Positions 33,273 through 42,140 are shown, counted from the first letter of the stretch. The stretch: DNA of 64,000 nucleotides from Bdellovibrionales bacterium (GCA_018266295.1 JAFEAQ010000015.1:149149-213148); one strand, 5' to 3'. Numbers and translations are program-made. Notes: generated by a model not told the origin, from the letters alone.

Positions 33273-33941
33273 TTAACGAACTAGGACCTGCGCTGTGAAG
33301 GCTCCATTGTCACTGGCATAGGAGCAAACGGACCGAAAATGAAATGTCGTTACAGTTCCATCGAACATGAGTTTCCATGTTGGATAGGCCAAGCCCGTCG
33401 TTGTCACATCGGGATCACTTTTCGCCCAAGGAGAATTACCCCAATCACAATTTGAAAGATGAGACGTCCAGGTGGATCCATTAAGATAATAAATATTTCC
33501 CTGAGTCATTTCAGGAATATGAGTGCATTGCATGATTGTCGTCGTGCGCGTAAAGATAATTTTCGCCTTAGTATAAGAAATCTTAGCGCCGGTTATGGTA
33601 AAGTTATTCGAAGTTCCGGCACAGTTAGATTGCCCCACATTATTGCCCGCGATGATATCTGAGGTGTTCAAAGCAGGACTTGATGACGTTACAAGATTGG
33701 TATTGAGGCGCGTCCACCCTCCCCCATCCGTGGTCATGTCACAGGTCGCATTCACCCGGTTGCCTGATATAAGCAGAGGATATACGCCGTCATACTTACA
33801 ACCAAAATTATAATGAGCTAAGCAGGTGGCCCTTGGAATCTGACAAGCATTCCAAAAAGCAAAGGGAATCATCGCTGCAGATCCCGTCGAGTTTGGCAAT
33901 AAAAGCAAAGCCATAAGAGACGTTCTAATAAATTTTCTCAT
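33273..33941 (-). CDS. Secreted fibrinogen-C-like domain protein
   Basis: 222 residues: a signal peptide (RTSLMALLLLPNSTGSAA), then a Cys-rich domain with GVYPLLISGNRVNATCDM-TTDGGGWTRL (about 53-80). The D-G-V-Y-P...C-D-M...G-G-G-W-T block is the hallmark of fibrinogen-C-type domains, widespread in animal lectins and found sporadically in bacteria. The rest has about six more cysteines and a DWGNSPWAKSD segment. The domain is shorter than the animal one (about 170 against 220 residues). A ligand-binding or adhesion role is inferred. It is separate from the GH71 gene by 92 bases, same strand. Confidence 0.72.
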   Translation of the reverse strand: MRKFIRTSLMALLLLPNSTGSAAMIPFAFWNACQIPRATCLAHYNFGCKYDGVYPLLISGNRVNATCDMTTDGGGWTRLNTNLVTSSSPALNTSDIIAGNNVGQSNCAGTSNNFTITGAKISYTKAKIIFTRTTTIMQCTHIPEMTQGNIYYLNGSTWTSHLSNCDWGNSPWAKSDPDVTTTGLAYPTWKLMFDGTVTTFHFRSVCSYASDNGAFTAQVLVR

Positions 33942-34156
33942 CTCTTATAAATTTAGATGTGCCACATGTTGCCAACAAGTAACGGCGTAAAAAGAAGTAA
34001 TAAATTGTAAAAATGGAGTCAAAGAGGCCAGAGATCTTATAAAAACGCTTTCGTGTTGCTCTTCGGCAGCGCCTCAGTAAGAGACTGTTCCGCACGCACA
34101 ACACTTTAGATGTTTACATCTTGCTATCGGTAATTTACGACCATTAGTGTTTTTAA

Positions 34157-34939
34157 ATGGCTTCAATCTTTGAGTACGACGATATCGTAGGTTTTTTAAA
34201 AGCGGTTTACGGAGAAAAAAAGAAAAAAAACTATACTTTTTCTTTGAGATCCTACGGAAAAGACCTCGACATTAGTGCCTCACACCTATTGCGCGTTCTA
34301 CATGGCAAAAAGCATCTCTCACTGGGAAAAGCGATGAGTATCGCAAAGAAACTCAACCTCTCGCCAACGGAAACCAATTATCTGCTTTTGCTTGCTCAGA
34401 AAGACATTGCAAAAGATGACAAAATCAAGAGTGAGTTTGTCACCGCCCTTGCTAAGAAAAAACGTGAAAACATGCGGCTCCAGTTGGATGCCGAGTCCTT
34501 GGAAGAGTTTACTGACTGGCTTTTCTTCGCATTGCTCGCTTTAATCAGGACCATCGGATTTAAAAATGATACTAATTGGATCACAAAACGGCTAAATATT
34601 TCCAGCAAACAACTCAGCGAAGCGATTGCAAAACTTCGCAAAAGAAAAATGATCGAGATTTCTCCACAAGAAGAAATCTCGCTCCCTCATTCGATCAATC
34701 TCCACCTGCAAGGCGGCTACGCCAAACGCCTTATAACACAAACGGCGCGGCAACAAGAACAGGACGAGAGCCACCTTTCTGCTCTGACTCTTGTCGTAAA
34801 TCCAAAGGACTTACCACGGGCAAAGCAGCTTATCTCAGAGTTTATTAATAATTTTAATGACGAAATTGACAGCCTTGACGGAAATGAAGTTTTTCAACTC
34901 AATCTTCAGTTTTACCAACTGACACAAAAAGAGCCTTAA
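34157..34939 (+). CDS. TIGR02147 (DUF4423) family HTH regulator
   Basis: 260 residues. The N-terminal region FEYDDIVGFLKAVYGEKKKK leads into an HTH-like region (about 22-75: FSLRSYGKDLDISASHLLRVLHGKKHLSLGKAMSIAKKLNLSPTETNYLLLL). The DUF4423 domain follows, with DWLFFALLALIRT, FKNDTNWITKRLNISSKQLSEAIAKLRK and the end ALTLVVNPKDLPRAKQLISEFINNFNDEID...VFQLNLQFYQLT. This family is expanded in Fibrobacter and Bdellovibrio; its targets are unknown. It converges on a paralogue with a 4-base overlap of the 3' ends. Confidence 0.88.
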   Translation: MASIFEYDDIVGFLKAVYGEKKKKNYTFSLRSYGKDLDISASHLLRVLHGKKHLSLGKAMSIAKKLNLSPTETNYLLLLAQKDIAKDDKIKSEFVTALAKKKRENMRLQLDAESLEEFTDWLFFALLALIRTIGFKNDTNWITKRLNISSKQLSEAIAKLRKRKMIEISPQEEISLPHSINLHLQGGYAKRLITQTARQQEQDESHLSALTLVVNPKDLPRAKQLISEFINNFNDEIDSLDGNEVFQLNLQFYQLTQKEP

Positions 34940-35745
34940 GGCTTCGTCAGTTTAAAAAATTGCATATTGAGCTGAAAAACGTCTGCACTGCCTTCTATAT
35001 CCATCTCTGCATTGAATTTATCGATAAAATCGCGAATCAAAGTTTTAGCTTTTTTAACTTTTTCTGAGTCCATCGAAAGAGTGACATTCATAAATTCCCG
35101 CATATCAATGGGCTGAGAATCAAGCGCTTCTTTTGCAAGAGCTAACTGCTGGCGGTGATTGTCTTTAATCGCCGCAGAGACGATGTCTCCACTCGTTGTG
35201 AGGTCCGGTCCTGCTCCTGTGCGGATTTTACCATCTAGGTCCTTCTTAAGAAACCCCAATTCCAATAAGCGCTTTAAAGCGATTTCTGCTTTTATAGCGG
35301 AAACTCCAAGTCGTCGCGAAACCCACTTAGCATCTCCCTCGAATCCCTTTGTTTTCGCAAGCACAATAATAGCGGCATGATGCCAATCAGAAATCATTTT
35401 AAAAACTTCATTTTTGACGACACTCTTGCCAAGGTGGCGTTTTCTAAGCGAAAGCTCCCTCAGCATCTCTTTACGGTGACTTTCGCTCTTGGCATTTTCC
35501 ATTTGCACCAGTAGGCAGAAATATTCTGTCGCACTTGGTGACATCTTCAGTCTTGAAGCAACCTGTCTTGCTAAGCTCGGTGACATTCTATTGCTGCCTT
35601 TAAGCAAACGCGACATGTGCGAGGGACTGACTCCTAAATGGCGTGAAAACGATCTCAGGGAAAAAGAAGAGTTTTTATCAGAGATCTTCTTCAATGTCTG
35701 ACTGAGAAATTCTTCTGAACACTCGTACTCGTAAACAGAGCCCAC
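34936..35745 (-). CDS. TIGR02147 (DUF4423) family HTH regulator, paralogue
   Basis: About 269 residues from a GTG at 35745 preceded by AAGGAG; this start gives GSVYEYECSEEFL, aligned with the start of the neighbouring paralogue, whereas an upstream frame adds nine residues. HTH region about 25-80 (FSLRSFSRHLGVSPSHMSRLLKGSNRMSPSLARQVASRLKMSPSATEYF), then DWHHAAIIVLAKTKGFEGDAKWVSRRLGVSAIKAEIALKRLLELGFL, and the end VTLSMDSEKVKKAKTLIRDFIDKFNAEMD...VFQLNMQFFKLT. The two paralogues share the ending but differ in the middle, so they are an old pair. It follows the secreted protein gene by eight bases. Confidence 0.87.
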   Translation of the reverse strand: MGSVYEYECSEEFLSQTLKKISDKNSSFSLRSFSRHLGVSPSHMSRLLKGSNRMSPSLARQVASRLKMSPSATEYFCLLVQMENAKSESHRKEMLRELSLRKRHLGKSVVKNEVFKMISDWHHAAIIVLAKTKGFEGDAKWVSRRLGVSAIKAEIALKRLLELGFLKKDLDGKIRTGAGPDLTTSGDIVSAAIKDNHRQQLALAKEALDSQPIDMREFMNVTLSMDSEKVKKAKTLIRDFIDKFNAEMDIEGSADVFQLNMQFFKLTKP

Positions 35746-35753
35746 ATAACTCC

Positions 35754-36923
35754 TTAACGACACGCGCGGCAACTTGGCGACTCACGAAGTTGGACTTCGT
35801 CTTTAACGGGATCGTAAGTCAGCTGTTGACGCTTCCATTGCACTGCCTGTTCTTTATAAACTCCAACAAATTCTATTTCCGCAAATCTATTCTCATCGCT
35901 AAAACCATCCACACTCACATTTTTCATAAAGTCTTTATCGTCCGTGATAGAAAAAAAGCTCGCTTGAGTGCTCGTCAGAACTCCATGGAGGCTGCCAAAA
36001 TCGATCTTGAGGGGCTGCGCACGCACACTAAAATCAACCGGCGCTCCGTCGTTATTAAAATGTATCGGCATCGGATCACAACACCGCTGATCGACAAGTT
36101 CTAAAGCCTGGCCATGCCAAACATACTGAAGATGACTGAAGAAATCCGCAAAGGAGGCTCGTGCGAAAGCAAACGAGACAAAGTCAGGCTTCGCTTCATT
36201 AAAACGCACGTCTAATTGACGAAGGCTGCCGTCATCGTTCTCTGTCAAAATATAGATCGGAAATCCGTACTGCGTATCCATCACGGCAAATTGCAGCTTC
36301 AGCAGAAGATTATAGTAATCATTCAACTTGATCGTGGTGATTTGATCGGAACTGATAAAGGCATTGTAGTAACGGACGTATTTCGAAGTACGATGTGCGG
36401 GTTTCTGACTGGCAAGCTCACGATAAATGAGCTCATGCAGAATTAGGCCCGCTTTACCGTCACTATTAAGGCTTCCCCAAAGATCTTTTTGGATAGCGTA
36501 CCGCGCATCCCCAGGCAAATCAGGATCTTGCTGAATCGCAATTTGAACGATTTTACACCCAGGAGTTATTTTCGCAGGGCCTGAATCTGCATTCGAAATG
36601 ATTTCCAAATTTGTGAAATCCGTTTCACTCATAAATGTTTTCAACCAATGATCGTACAAGGTGGCTCTGTTAGGATTGATTTTTTTAAGTCTTTCTAAAA
36701 CGAGCTGGACCTTTTCCTCAGGTGCAAGCTCTGGGGCCCCCATTTGAATATTCAAATTGCGGGTTGTGCGGCTTTCCCAGTGATCTAACAACTCAACCGT
36801 TCTCAAGACACCTTCGCCACAGACGATGACGTTTCCGCCATTGCCCACTATGAATCCCGCAAAGGCCTTAGAGACACCACCCAGCAAAAGGACCAAAAGC
36901 AAAATAAGCATTTCGATTTTCAT
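35754..36923 (-). CDS. Secreted protein of unknown function with HExxY-like motif
   Basis: About 389 residues from the ATG at 36923 (an upstream frame adds 35 residues without signal-like character). Signal peptide MLILLLVLLLGGVSKAFA. The mature start GFIVGNGGNVIVCGEG and the central AGLILHELIYRELAS occur together in many Bdellovibrio-like exported proteins as I recall; the motif H-E-L-I-Y resembles a metalloprotease helix, but the second His is a Tyr. Cysteines pair near the C-terminus (RCCDP, SCRAC). No family is assigned. The regulator gene 8 bases downstream may be co-transcribed. Confidence 0.68.
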   Translation of the reverse strand: MKIEMLILLLVLLLGGVSKAFAGFIVGNGGNVIVCGEGVLRTVELLDHWESRTTRNLNIQMGAPELAPEEKVQLVLERLKKINPNRATLYDHWLKTFMSETDFTNLEIISNADSGPAKITPGCKIVQIAIQQDPDLPGDARYAIQKDLWGSLNSDGKAGLILHELIYRELASQKPAHRTSKYVRYYNAFISSDQITTIKLNDYYNLLLKLQFAVMDTQYGFPIYILTENDDGSLRQLDVRFNEAKPDFVSFAFARASFADFFSHLQYVWHGQALELVDQRCCDPMPIHFNNDGAPVDFSVRAQPLKIDFGSLHGVLTSTQASFFSITDDKDFMKNVSVDGFSDENRFAEIEFVGVYKEQAVQWKRQQLTYDPVKDEVQLRESPSCRACR

Positions 36924-37050
36924 GGGATCTTTATATACACGCAAAACAGATGCTGCCAAATTTTTAGGAATAAAAGAGAGAATGGCTGGTGCCCCTCTGT
37001 TGCCTGCGGGTATAGCCTGTTTTTGCAATGCTCAAAGCTGAATTTAAAAA

Positions 37051-37644
37051 CTAATCCTGACCGGCGACGGGGATCTCTTGACCGTTGCTATTTGCTAGAT
37101 CCTTGCGCTCTTTGAGCTCTGTCATGACTTCGCTTGCTGATTTTTGCGGGAACTTACAGAGAACGTCCACCTGTGCTGACACTTTCCAGTCTAGGCGAAT
37201 CGTGCCCAAACCCAGATCTTGCTTTTGCTCGGGAGTAAATGCATCGGCCCCCGTCAATGCCACACACTTTGCACCATCAAGGCCACCATTTGATGTCGAG
37301 CTTGAACCAAAAGAATAAATACCGACGCTATAGTAAAACTCCGTACGCTGAGAAAAGAATCCACCGCCGAATTTGCTGAGATCGCCTTGTGGGTCGGTAG
37401 AAATCACACCCTGGTTATTAGCGACGAAATTTAAACCGCCAAAGCTATAGCGACGAGCACTGCCTGCGCCAGGCATGCCCCCGCCGGTACCCATAGTCAG
37501 CTTTTTACCGCTGGCCACACCAAACATAATCACGTTTGGAATAGGCTTATCGTCTTTATCAACAACCTTGATGCGAACATTTGCAAATGCAGAGAAAGAA
37601 ACCGTCATGGCTAAGATGAATGGCAAGGCCGAAAATGCTTTCAT
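37051..37644 (-). CDS. Secreted hypothetical protein with Gly-rich beta region
   Basis: 197 residues, ATG eight bases after CAGGAG. Signal peptide ALPFILAMTVSFSAFA; the mature start NVRIKVVDKDDKPIPNVIMFGVA resembles a CarboxypepD_reg/transthyretin-like beta unit. Next comes a Gly-rich loop (TMGTGGGMPGAGSARRYSFGG) and, later, two cysteines (AKCVALTG, DVLCKFP). It is probably an exported beta-sandwich protein. No function can be assigned. Confidence 0.7.
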   Translation of the reverse strand: MKAFSALPFILAMTVSFSAFANVRIKVVDKDDKPIPNVIMFGVASGKKLTMGTGGGMPGAGSARRYSFGGLNFVANNQGVISTDPQGDLSKFGGGFFSQRTEFYYSVGIYSFGSSSTSNGGLDGAKCVALTGADAFTPEQKQDLGLGTIRLDWKVSAQVDVLCKFPQKSASEVMTELKERKDLANSNGQEIPVAGQD

Positions 37645-37805
37645 TGAAAACTCCTGTTTTTACGTCACAGGCTGTGAGTTCAAAACCCAAGCCAGGCTCA
37701 GATGTAAGATAACTCTATCGAGCCCCTCGCACTGTCAATGTACTCAGCATCTCTAAGCCAAATGTCACCGCTCGCTCCTCCACGGGCTCTCCTGGGTAAA
37801 ATAAA

Positions 37806-37833
37806 AAAACCCGGGTTTAACCCCGGGTTTTAA
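37806..37833. terminator. Terminator downstream of the trypsin-like protease gene
   Basis: AAACCCGGG and CCCGGGTTT pair around TTTAAC, flanked by an A-run upstream (T-run on the minus strand) and TTTT downstream. It serves the minus-strand protease gene ending at 37857. Confidence 0.85.
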
Positions 37834-37856
37834 AGGTGGTTTAGGACAGGGAACTA

Positions 37857-38720
37857 TTAGTGTTTTTTCAAAGCTTCAGAGATGTAAGAGATATTCGTTA
37901 CATCTTCACCGCGGCAGCCATCCGCTGGGCAGCGATTGCTGACAGAGCATTTGTTAACACGGTCATAAACGAAATCGCTCTCGCCACGAACCAAGATACC
38001 AACAACTTGCAATGTGTTTTGATCAAAGACCGCAGAACCGGAATTACCGCCGTAAGTGTCCAGATTCGCCGTAAAAAACTCAGGTTTTGTACTACGAACA
38101 ACGCCGTTGTCTGTGATTTTTGTCGGGATGCCGGATGGATGACCGATGGTTACAACCGTGTCACCCACTGCCACCGGGTCTTTTGCCAAAGTCAAAATGC
38201 GGTGGCCGCGAACCGGGCGGTCCAACTTCACAAGAGCGTAATCTTGGGCACCAGTTTGTTCTCTTTCAAGAACCGCCTGACAACGATAGATTTCAGAGCT
38301 GCTCACGTTGTTTGGAGCTTGGCCTTGTTCAGACATTCTATAAGTAAATACAAAACTGCTTTGTGGGCAGCGAGCCGTATCAATACAGTGACCGGCAGTT
38401 GCAATCATATCATCGCCGACAAGGAAAGCCGAACAGAAGGCCCCCGAAGGTTCAGAGGCAAAACGCTCTGTACTGCAGAGACCGACCATCTTTTGAAAAG
38501 ATTCCGCTTTAATGTCTGTCGTCCCGTCGCTTTTTGGTGTAAGGCTCGAATTACGAACGACAGCCGCCGTGCTGTCAGCCACTTCGCGCACATCGGAACG
38601 ACGAACCTGGAAGAACTCCTGGCGGTTGTCATCACCATAAATAACTTTATTTTGAATTTTAGCGATTGCGATTGGAGACAGGAAATAACAAAGGGCGACT
38701 ACGAGAATTGCTTTGACCAC
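37857..38720 (-). CDS. Secreted trypsin-like serine protease (S1 family)
   Basis: 287 residues from a GTG four bases after AGGAGGG; a TTG three bases upstream is the alternative. Signal peptide AILVVALCYFLSPIAIA. The catalytic triad is intact: H111 in ATAGHC, D160 in QDYALVKL, S227 in GGNSGSA. The oxyanion region reads GGNSGS rather than GDSGG, as in glutamyl-endopeptidase/V8-like enzymes. A pro-region of about 75 residues precedes the domain, and several cysteines at the end (KCSVSNRCPADGC) probably form disulfides. Likely periplasmic or released, active on prey protein (inference). Confidence 0.9.
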   Translation of the reverse strand: MVKAILVVALCYFLSPIAIAKIQNKVIYGDDNRQEFFQVRRSDVREVADSTAAVVRNSSLTPKSDGTTDIKAESFQKMVGLCSTERFASEPSGAFCSAFLVGDDMIATAGHCIDTARCPQSSFVFTYRMSEQGQAPNNVSSSEIYRCQAVLEREQTGAQDYALVKLDRPVRGHRILTLAKDPVAVGDTVVTIGHPSGIPTKITDNGVVRSTKPEFFTANLDTYGGNSGSAVFDQNTLQVVGILVRGESDFVYDRVNKCSVSNRCPADGCRGEDVTNISYISEALKKH

Positions 38721-38803
38721 CAAACCCTCCTGGTTTCTTCGAGAAAAAATGCTTCATGCATCTTTTTCTATTCTGAAAACAGAATTGTTCGAGGTCAAAA
38801 AAT

Positions 38804-39247
38804 TTAGTTCTTAGCTTGTGAATTCAAGACGTAAGCAAAGGCCGTTGCATAGAGACGAATTTGCTTGAGCATCGAGTGCAAACCGTTTGCTCTACTCGGA
38901 GAAAGATTACCTTCGAAGCCAAGAGCGCGCAAAAATTCCGGAGGTGTTTGCAAAATCTCGTTTGGATTTGCTCCCGAATAAACTTTCAAGAGCAACGCCA
39001 CCAAACCTTTTACGATCATCGCATCACTGTCGCCTTGAAGAATCATTTCTCCGTGCGGAGTGAGCTGCGCGTGCAACCAGACCTGAGACTGGCAACCCTT
39101 CACTTGGTTCTCTTCGGTTTTCAATTCCGGAGGCATTTCAGGCAGCTGCTTACCCATATCGATGATTTTCTTATAGCGCTCTTCCCAGTCTTTAAGACCT
39201 TGGAAATCATGGATAATTTGATTTTGGCGATCAGCGACTATGGACAT
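38804..39247 (-). CDS. SufE family sulfur acceptor
   Basis: 147 residues. IIHDFQGLKDWEERYKKIIDMGKQLPEMP and K-G-C52-QSQVW are diagnostic; C52 accepts sulfur from a cysteine desulfurase (SufS/CsdA) for Fe-S cluster assembly. LLLKVYSGANPNEIL and GLHSMLKQIRLYA complete the family. No suf operon is adjacent. Its start overlaps the end of the Cys-cluster protein gene by ten bases, which suggests a joint role. Confidence 0.93.
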   Translation of the reverse strand: MSIVADRQNQIIHDFQGLKDWEERYKKIIDMGKQLPEMPPELKTEENQVKGCQSQVWLHAQLTPHGEMILQGDSDAMIVKGLVALLLKVYSGANPNEILQTPPEFLRALGFEGNLSPSRANGLHSMLKQIRLYATAFAYVLNSQAKN

Positions 39248-40053
39248 ATTTTATCAAACGCTTTCCGTAAACGATTCTCGAGTTGTTGACCAGGCTCACC
39301 TAGCAACTCTTTGAAGGACTTTCTATCCAATTCCTGAGCGATCAGGAAGCATTTTTTAAAAAAACCCTCCTGATCATCGTAGTAGCCATTCCAGAGATCG
39401 CGAGATTTCTTTTCAGGCAAGCGGCGACTACTCAATTCGGTTTTGGTGGCTTCTTGCCTATTCAAATACCCTAAAAGATCACTGATTTGTCTCGGTGAAA
39501 AATCGAGCATCACAAGGGCTTCTTCCATCACCGCCATCTCGACGTAAGTGAGATAGTTGGATAACTCATCCCAATATTGAATCCCCGCTCGCCCAAAGGA
39601 ACTCTTGCAATAGAAGCTCGTGCACACAGCTCCGCGATGGCGCCAAATTCCACAGTTTTGCTTTTCATGATTGAAGTACGGACAGAGCCAATCTTCGCGT
39701 CGACCGAATTCGTTTTTCTTCCGGTGATTAAATGGCACCTGATAACTCGGCGGAGCCACAAGACCTATTGGCAAACTGTACTCGCGGTTTTTGATTTTGT
39801 TACGAACGCTTTCGACGGCGCTCGGAGCAGATCCTGACTCGTCACTTAAGATCGCCCCGACCACGTAGTTGGGTAAAAACGGATAGAAGGTACAGCACTT
39901 AAGGTCTGGTTCATAAAAGATCTCGCCACGGTTTTTCGGCCGGGCCATGATGCAGCTATCGCACGTCGCTTTGGTTTCTTGAGGATCCATCTGCAAAAGG
40001 TCTTTAGGAAAAAGACCTTCATAAAGACGCGGTACTTGATATTTAATTTTCAT
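39238..40053 (-). CDS. Cys-cluster (YkgJ-like) protein coupled to SufE
   Basis: 271 residues from the ATG at 40053; a TTG seven codons upstream extends the frame. Eight cysteines are grouped: C31-x2-C34, C53-C54, C124, C134, C144 and C149. The segment CPYFNHEKQNCGIWRHRGAVC then SFYC resembles the C-terminal part of YkgJ-type zinc/iron-chelating domains. It probably binds a metal or Fe-S cluster, in keeping with the overlapping sufE gene. The C-terminal half is helical without known family. It overlaps the upstream App1-like gene by 11 bases. Confidence 0.72.
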   Translation of the reverse strand: MKIKYQVPRLYEGLFPKDLLQMDPQETKATCDSCIMARPKNRGEIFYEPDLKCCTFYPFLPNYVVGAILSDESGSAPSAVESVRNKIKNREYSLPIGLVAPPSYQVPFNHRKKNEFGRREDWLCPYFNHEKQNCGIWRHRGAVCTSFYCKSSFGRAGIQYWDELSNYLTYVEMAVMEEALVMLDFSPRQISDLLGYLNRQEATKTELSSRRLPEKKSRDLWNGYYDDQEGFFKKCFLIAQELDRKSFKELLGEPGQQLENRLRKAFDKICP

Positions 40054-41311
40054 TTCGCGGTGAATATCCCGCAAGCGGCGCTTGCATATGGCAGCGGTTC
40101 ATCAAATGTTCGCGAAGCGGAGCCAAGACCTTGAAATCCCCTTCCGTCGACCAGCGCCATTGGAAATCATCACAATTGACAAAGGATGGAATTGCATACT
40201 CCTCCATGCGAGGTGTTTCAGGGTCTTCCGCAATCACACGGTCCACCATCGTTGCTATGAACTTCAAGGACTCGGTGGGATCTAGGAGTTGATGAATCTG
40301 CCAATCCACCACCAACTCCGCCGCCGTCACATATCCAGTTTGTTCTGGAAAAAGAACAGTGCCAAGCTCTGAAACTGCCGAGGTCGAGTAAACAAGGTGC
40401 AAGTATTGATAGAACTGAATGCTTTGAAATTCTTTTGTGACGTTCTGAAAAACCTGTGGATCCGGACTGCCGTTGTGACCGATCAGGATCACTTTCTTCA
40501 CGCTGGTTCTGCGCATGATATCACGCAAAACGCCTTCACGAGTTTCAGCGGTGCTGTCAATAGCGTAAGAGCGAAACTCCCCGCGCGGGAATCTGTTTTC
40601 AACCACAAACTGACGCTCGGTTTTTCCGGCAACAAGTTCCGGCGGACGAGTCAGGTAAACGAATTGGAAGCCAGGATTATTGCGCGCAAGCATTTGCAAC
40701 GCCGGCGCCATTCCCATGAAACGTTTTTTAGTATTTGTATTATAGTTGAGTGAATCCCAGAAATTTTGAATGTGCGCAATTTTCAAAGTGTCTTCAACAT
40801 TTACAACGACAAGTCCCTGCTGAACGACTGTCGATGATTGCATCTGCTGGAAGGAAACTTCGAAACTGCCTGGACTTAAGTTAACCTGAAAAAGGCCGTC
40901 GACAGAAACGAAGTGAAACTCACCATTTGCATCCGTTTTAAAAACCTTTGCATAAACATCCGCCTGAGTTCCCGTCACTTTATAAAGCATACTTTTAGCG
41001 ATCGGATTTACATTACCGTAGCCTTCGGGATGAATGAAGATAGAGCACTCATAACCAGCTTGTGCACGATTGGCGCAGATGAATTGCAAACCGCGATCAG
41101 CGGAGTTGATCGCTTTACCGGGACCGATGATGGAGTCCTGAACCGGAACATCCATTGCTTCGTACAAAACTTGCCCATCAGTGTCGGCGTTGCCGGCAAA
41201 GTCTTTGGCGATAATTCTTATAATTCCATAGGGACCGGCAAATTGACCGCTCGTCACAGCCTGAGCCGTAAAACTCAAGACAAATACTAGGAAAGATACA
41301 AGAAACTTCAT
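40043..41311 (-). CDS. Exported App1/DUF2183-like protein with degenerate HAD motif
   Basis: 422 residues from the ATG at 41311 after AGGGG. Signal peptide FLVSFLVFVLSFTAQA. Residues about 165-330 follow the App1 phosphatase-like plan: LVVVN171-V-E173-D174-T-L-K, then F-x-GMAPALQML, FQFVYLTRPPEL, F-PRGEFRSYAID and KKVILIGHNGSPDPQVF. The HAD catalytic pair D-x-D is N-x-E here, so the nucleophile is lost. The N-terminal half looks like an unrelated beta domain (about 20-160). It is either inactive and used for binding, or acts by another chemistry. Confidence 0.7.
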   Translation of the reverse strand: MKFLVSFLVFVLSFTAQAVTSGQFAGPYGIIRIIAKDFAGNADTDGQVLYEAMDVPVQDSIIGPGKAINSADRGLQFICANRAQAGYECSIFIHPEGYGNVNPIAKSMLYKVTGTQADVYAKVFKTDANGEFHFVSVDGLFQVNLSPGSFEVSFQQMQSSTVVQQGLVVVNVEDTLKIAHIQNFWDSLNYNTNTKKRFMGMAPALQMLARNNPGFQFVYLTRPPELVAGKTERQFVVENRFPRGEFRSYAIDSTAETREGVLRDIMRRTSVKKVILIGHNGSPDPQVFQNVTKEFQSIQFYQYLHLVYSTSAVSELGTVLFPEQTGYVTAAELVVDWQIHQLLDPTESLKFIATMVDRVIAEDPETPRMEEYAIPSFVNCDDFQWRWSTEGDFKVLAPLREHLMNRCHMQAPLAGYSPRNEN

Positions 41312-41522
41312 GGCGCCCCTCATGACCATAGCTTAAACATTCGAGGCACCAAAAGTGTCACTTTCACGGGGGTCTTGGCAACAAGAATCGTGTCTCAGGT
41401 TGAGATATTTTTCATGTGTATTTTCAGTATGTTACGACGCATACCTAAAGGCTATTCGGGGTTTTTAGGCCCCAGGGTTGCACTGAAAGGGGTTATGGAT
41501 GCTGGTGCATCTTGGAGGCTTT

Positions 41523-41789
41523 ATGAAAAAGACCCTTTTAATGACTCTTTTGTTGGCAATTTCATCGACGAGCTTTGGCTGGATTGAAAAAGCTCCGCAA
41601 CAGAAAGCCTATGACTTCAAGTTTAAGCTGAAGTCTGACACCTTCACTTACACTCGTCAGGCAGCGAGCTATGAAGAGGCTTACGAGTCTGCAGCACAGG
41701 CGTGCTTCAAGCACTTCAAAGGCGGCCGTCATGTGAGCGAGGACGAAGGGCTGGACATCATTGATGTTTGTGCGAACCCACGTTCTTAG
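41523..41789 (+). CDS. Small secreted protein of unknown function
   Basis: 88 residues from the ATG six bases after TTGGAGG; an upstream frame from 41499 is less likely. Signal peptide KKTLLMTLLLAISSTSFG, mature length about 69. The mature part YDFKFKLKSDTFTYTRQAASYEEAYESAAQACFKHFKGG has a beta hairpin then a helix, with two cysteines likely paired (QACF, DVCAN). No family recognised. The preceding 211-base gap shows no clear promoter. Confidence 0.75.
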   Translation: MKKTLLMTLLLAISSTSFGWIEKAPQQKAYDFKFKLKSDTFTYTRQAASYEEAYESAAQACFKHFKGGRHVSEDEGLDIIDVCANPRS

Positions 41790-41880
41790 TGCGTTGCGTA
41801 CATTTTTATAAAAATTGATTCTTTAAAGCCCTGCTTTGATTTATAAAAATAGTATCAACTACAACTGAGCGGGGTAACAC

Positions 41881-42075
41881 ATGGGTAAAGTATTAGATTT
41901 TCTTTTTGGTAAAGATCCCGATATCTTTGATGAAAAAGGCAACGTAAGCCACAAGCTTCCAAAGAAAAAATGGGATGCTTGGTACAACAGAACAAAAACC
42001 GACCCTCAATACAACTGGCGTAACCACACAGGCGTAGCCGGCGGCGCGGGCCCAAAGAAAAAACCTCAAAACTAG
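41881..42075 (+). CDS. Small basic cytoplasmic protein of unknown function
   Basis: 64 residues: MGKVLDFLFGKDPDIFDEKG, then Lys-, Trp- and Asn-rich sequence (KKKWDAWYNRTKTDPQYNWRNHTG) and a flexible Gly/Lys tail. No signal peptide or membrane helix. A GAGCGGGG ribosome site precedes it and a strong terminator follows, so it forms its own short transcript. Codon use and context argue for a real gene; no function is known to me. Confidence 0.72.
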   Translation: MGKVLDFLFGKDPDIFDEKGNVSHKLPKKKWDAWYNRTKTDPQYNWRNHTGVAGGAGPKKKPQN

Positions 42076-42108
42076 TTTCTCGCGATTGCGGAGTTCTGTA
42101 AGCAACAC

Positions 42109-42140
42109 AAACCCTGGTGAAAACCGGGGTTTTGTTTTTT
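42109..42140 (+). terminator. Intrinsic terminator of the 64-residue protein gene
   Basis: AAACCC-T-GG and CC-G-GGGTTT pair around TGAAAA, followed by TTGTTTTTTT. Confidence 0.85.

Noticed and set aside
38120..38160. GGATGGATGACC, similar to the REP core
   Set aside because: It lies within the protease gene, lacks the flanking hairpins and is explained by coding sequence.
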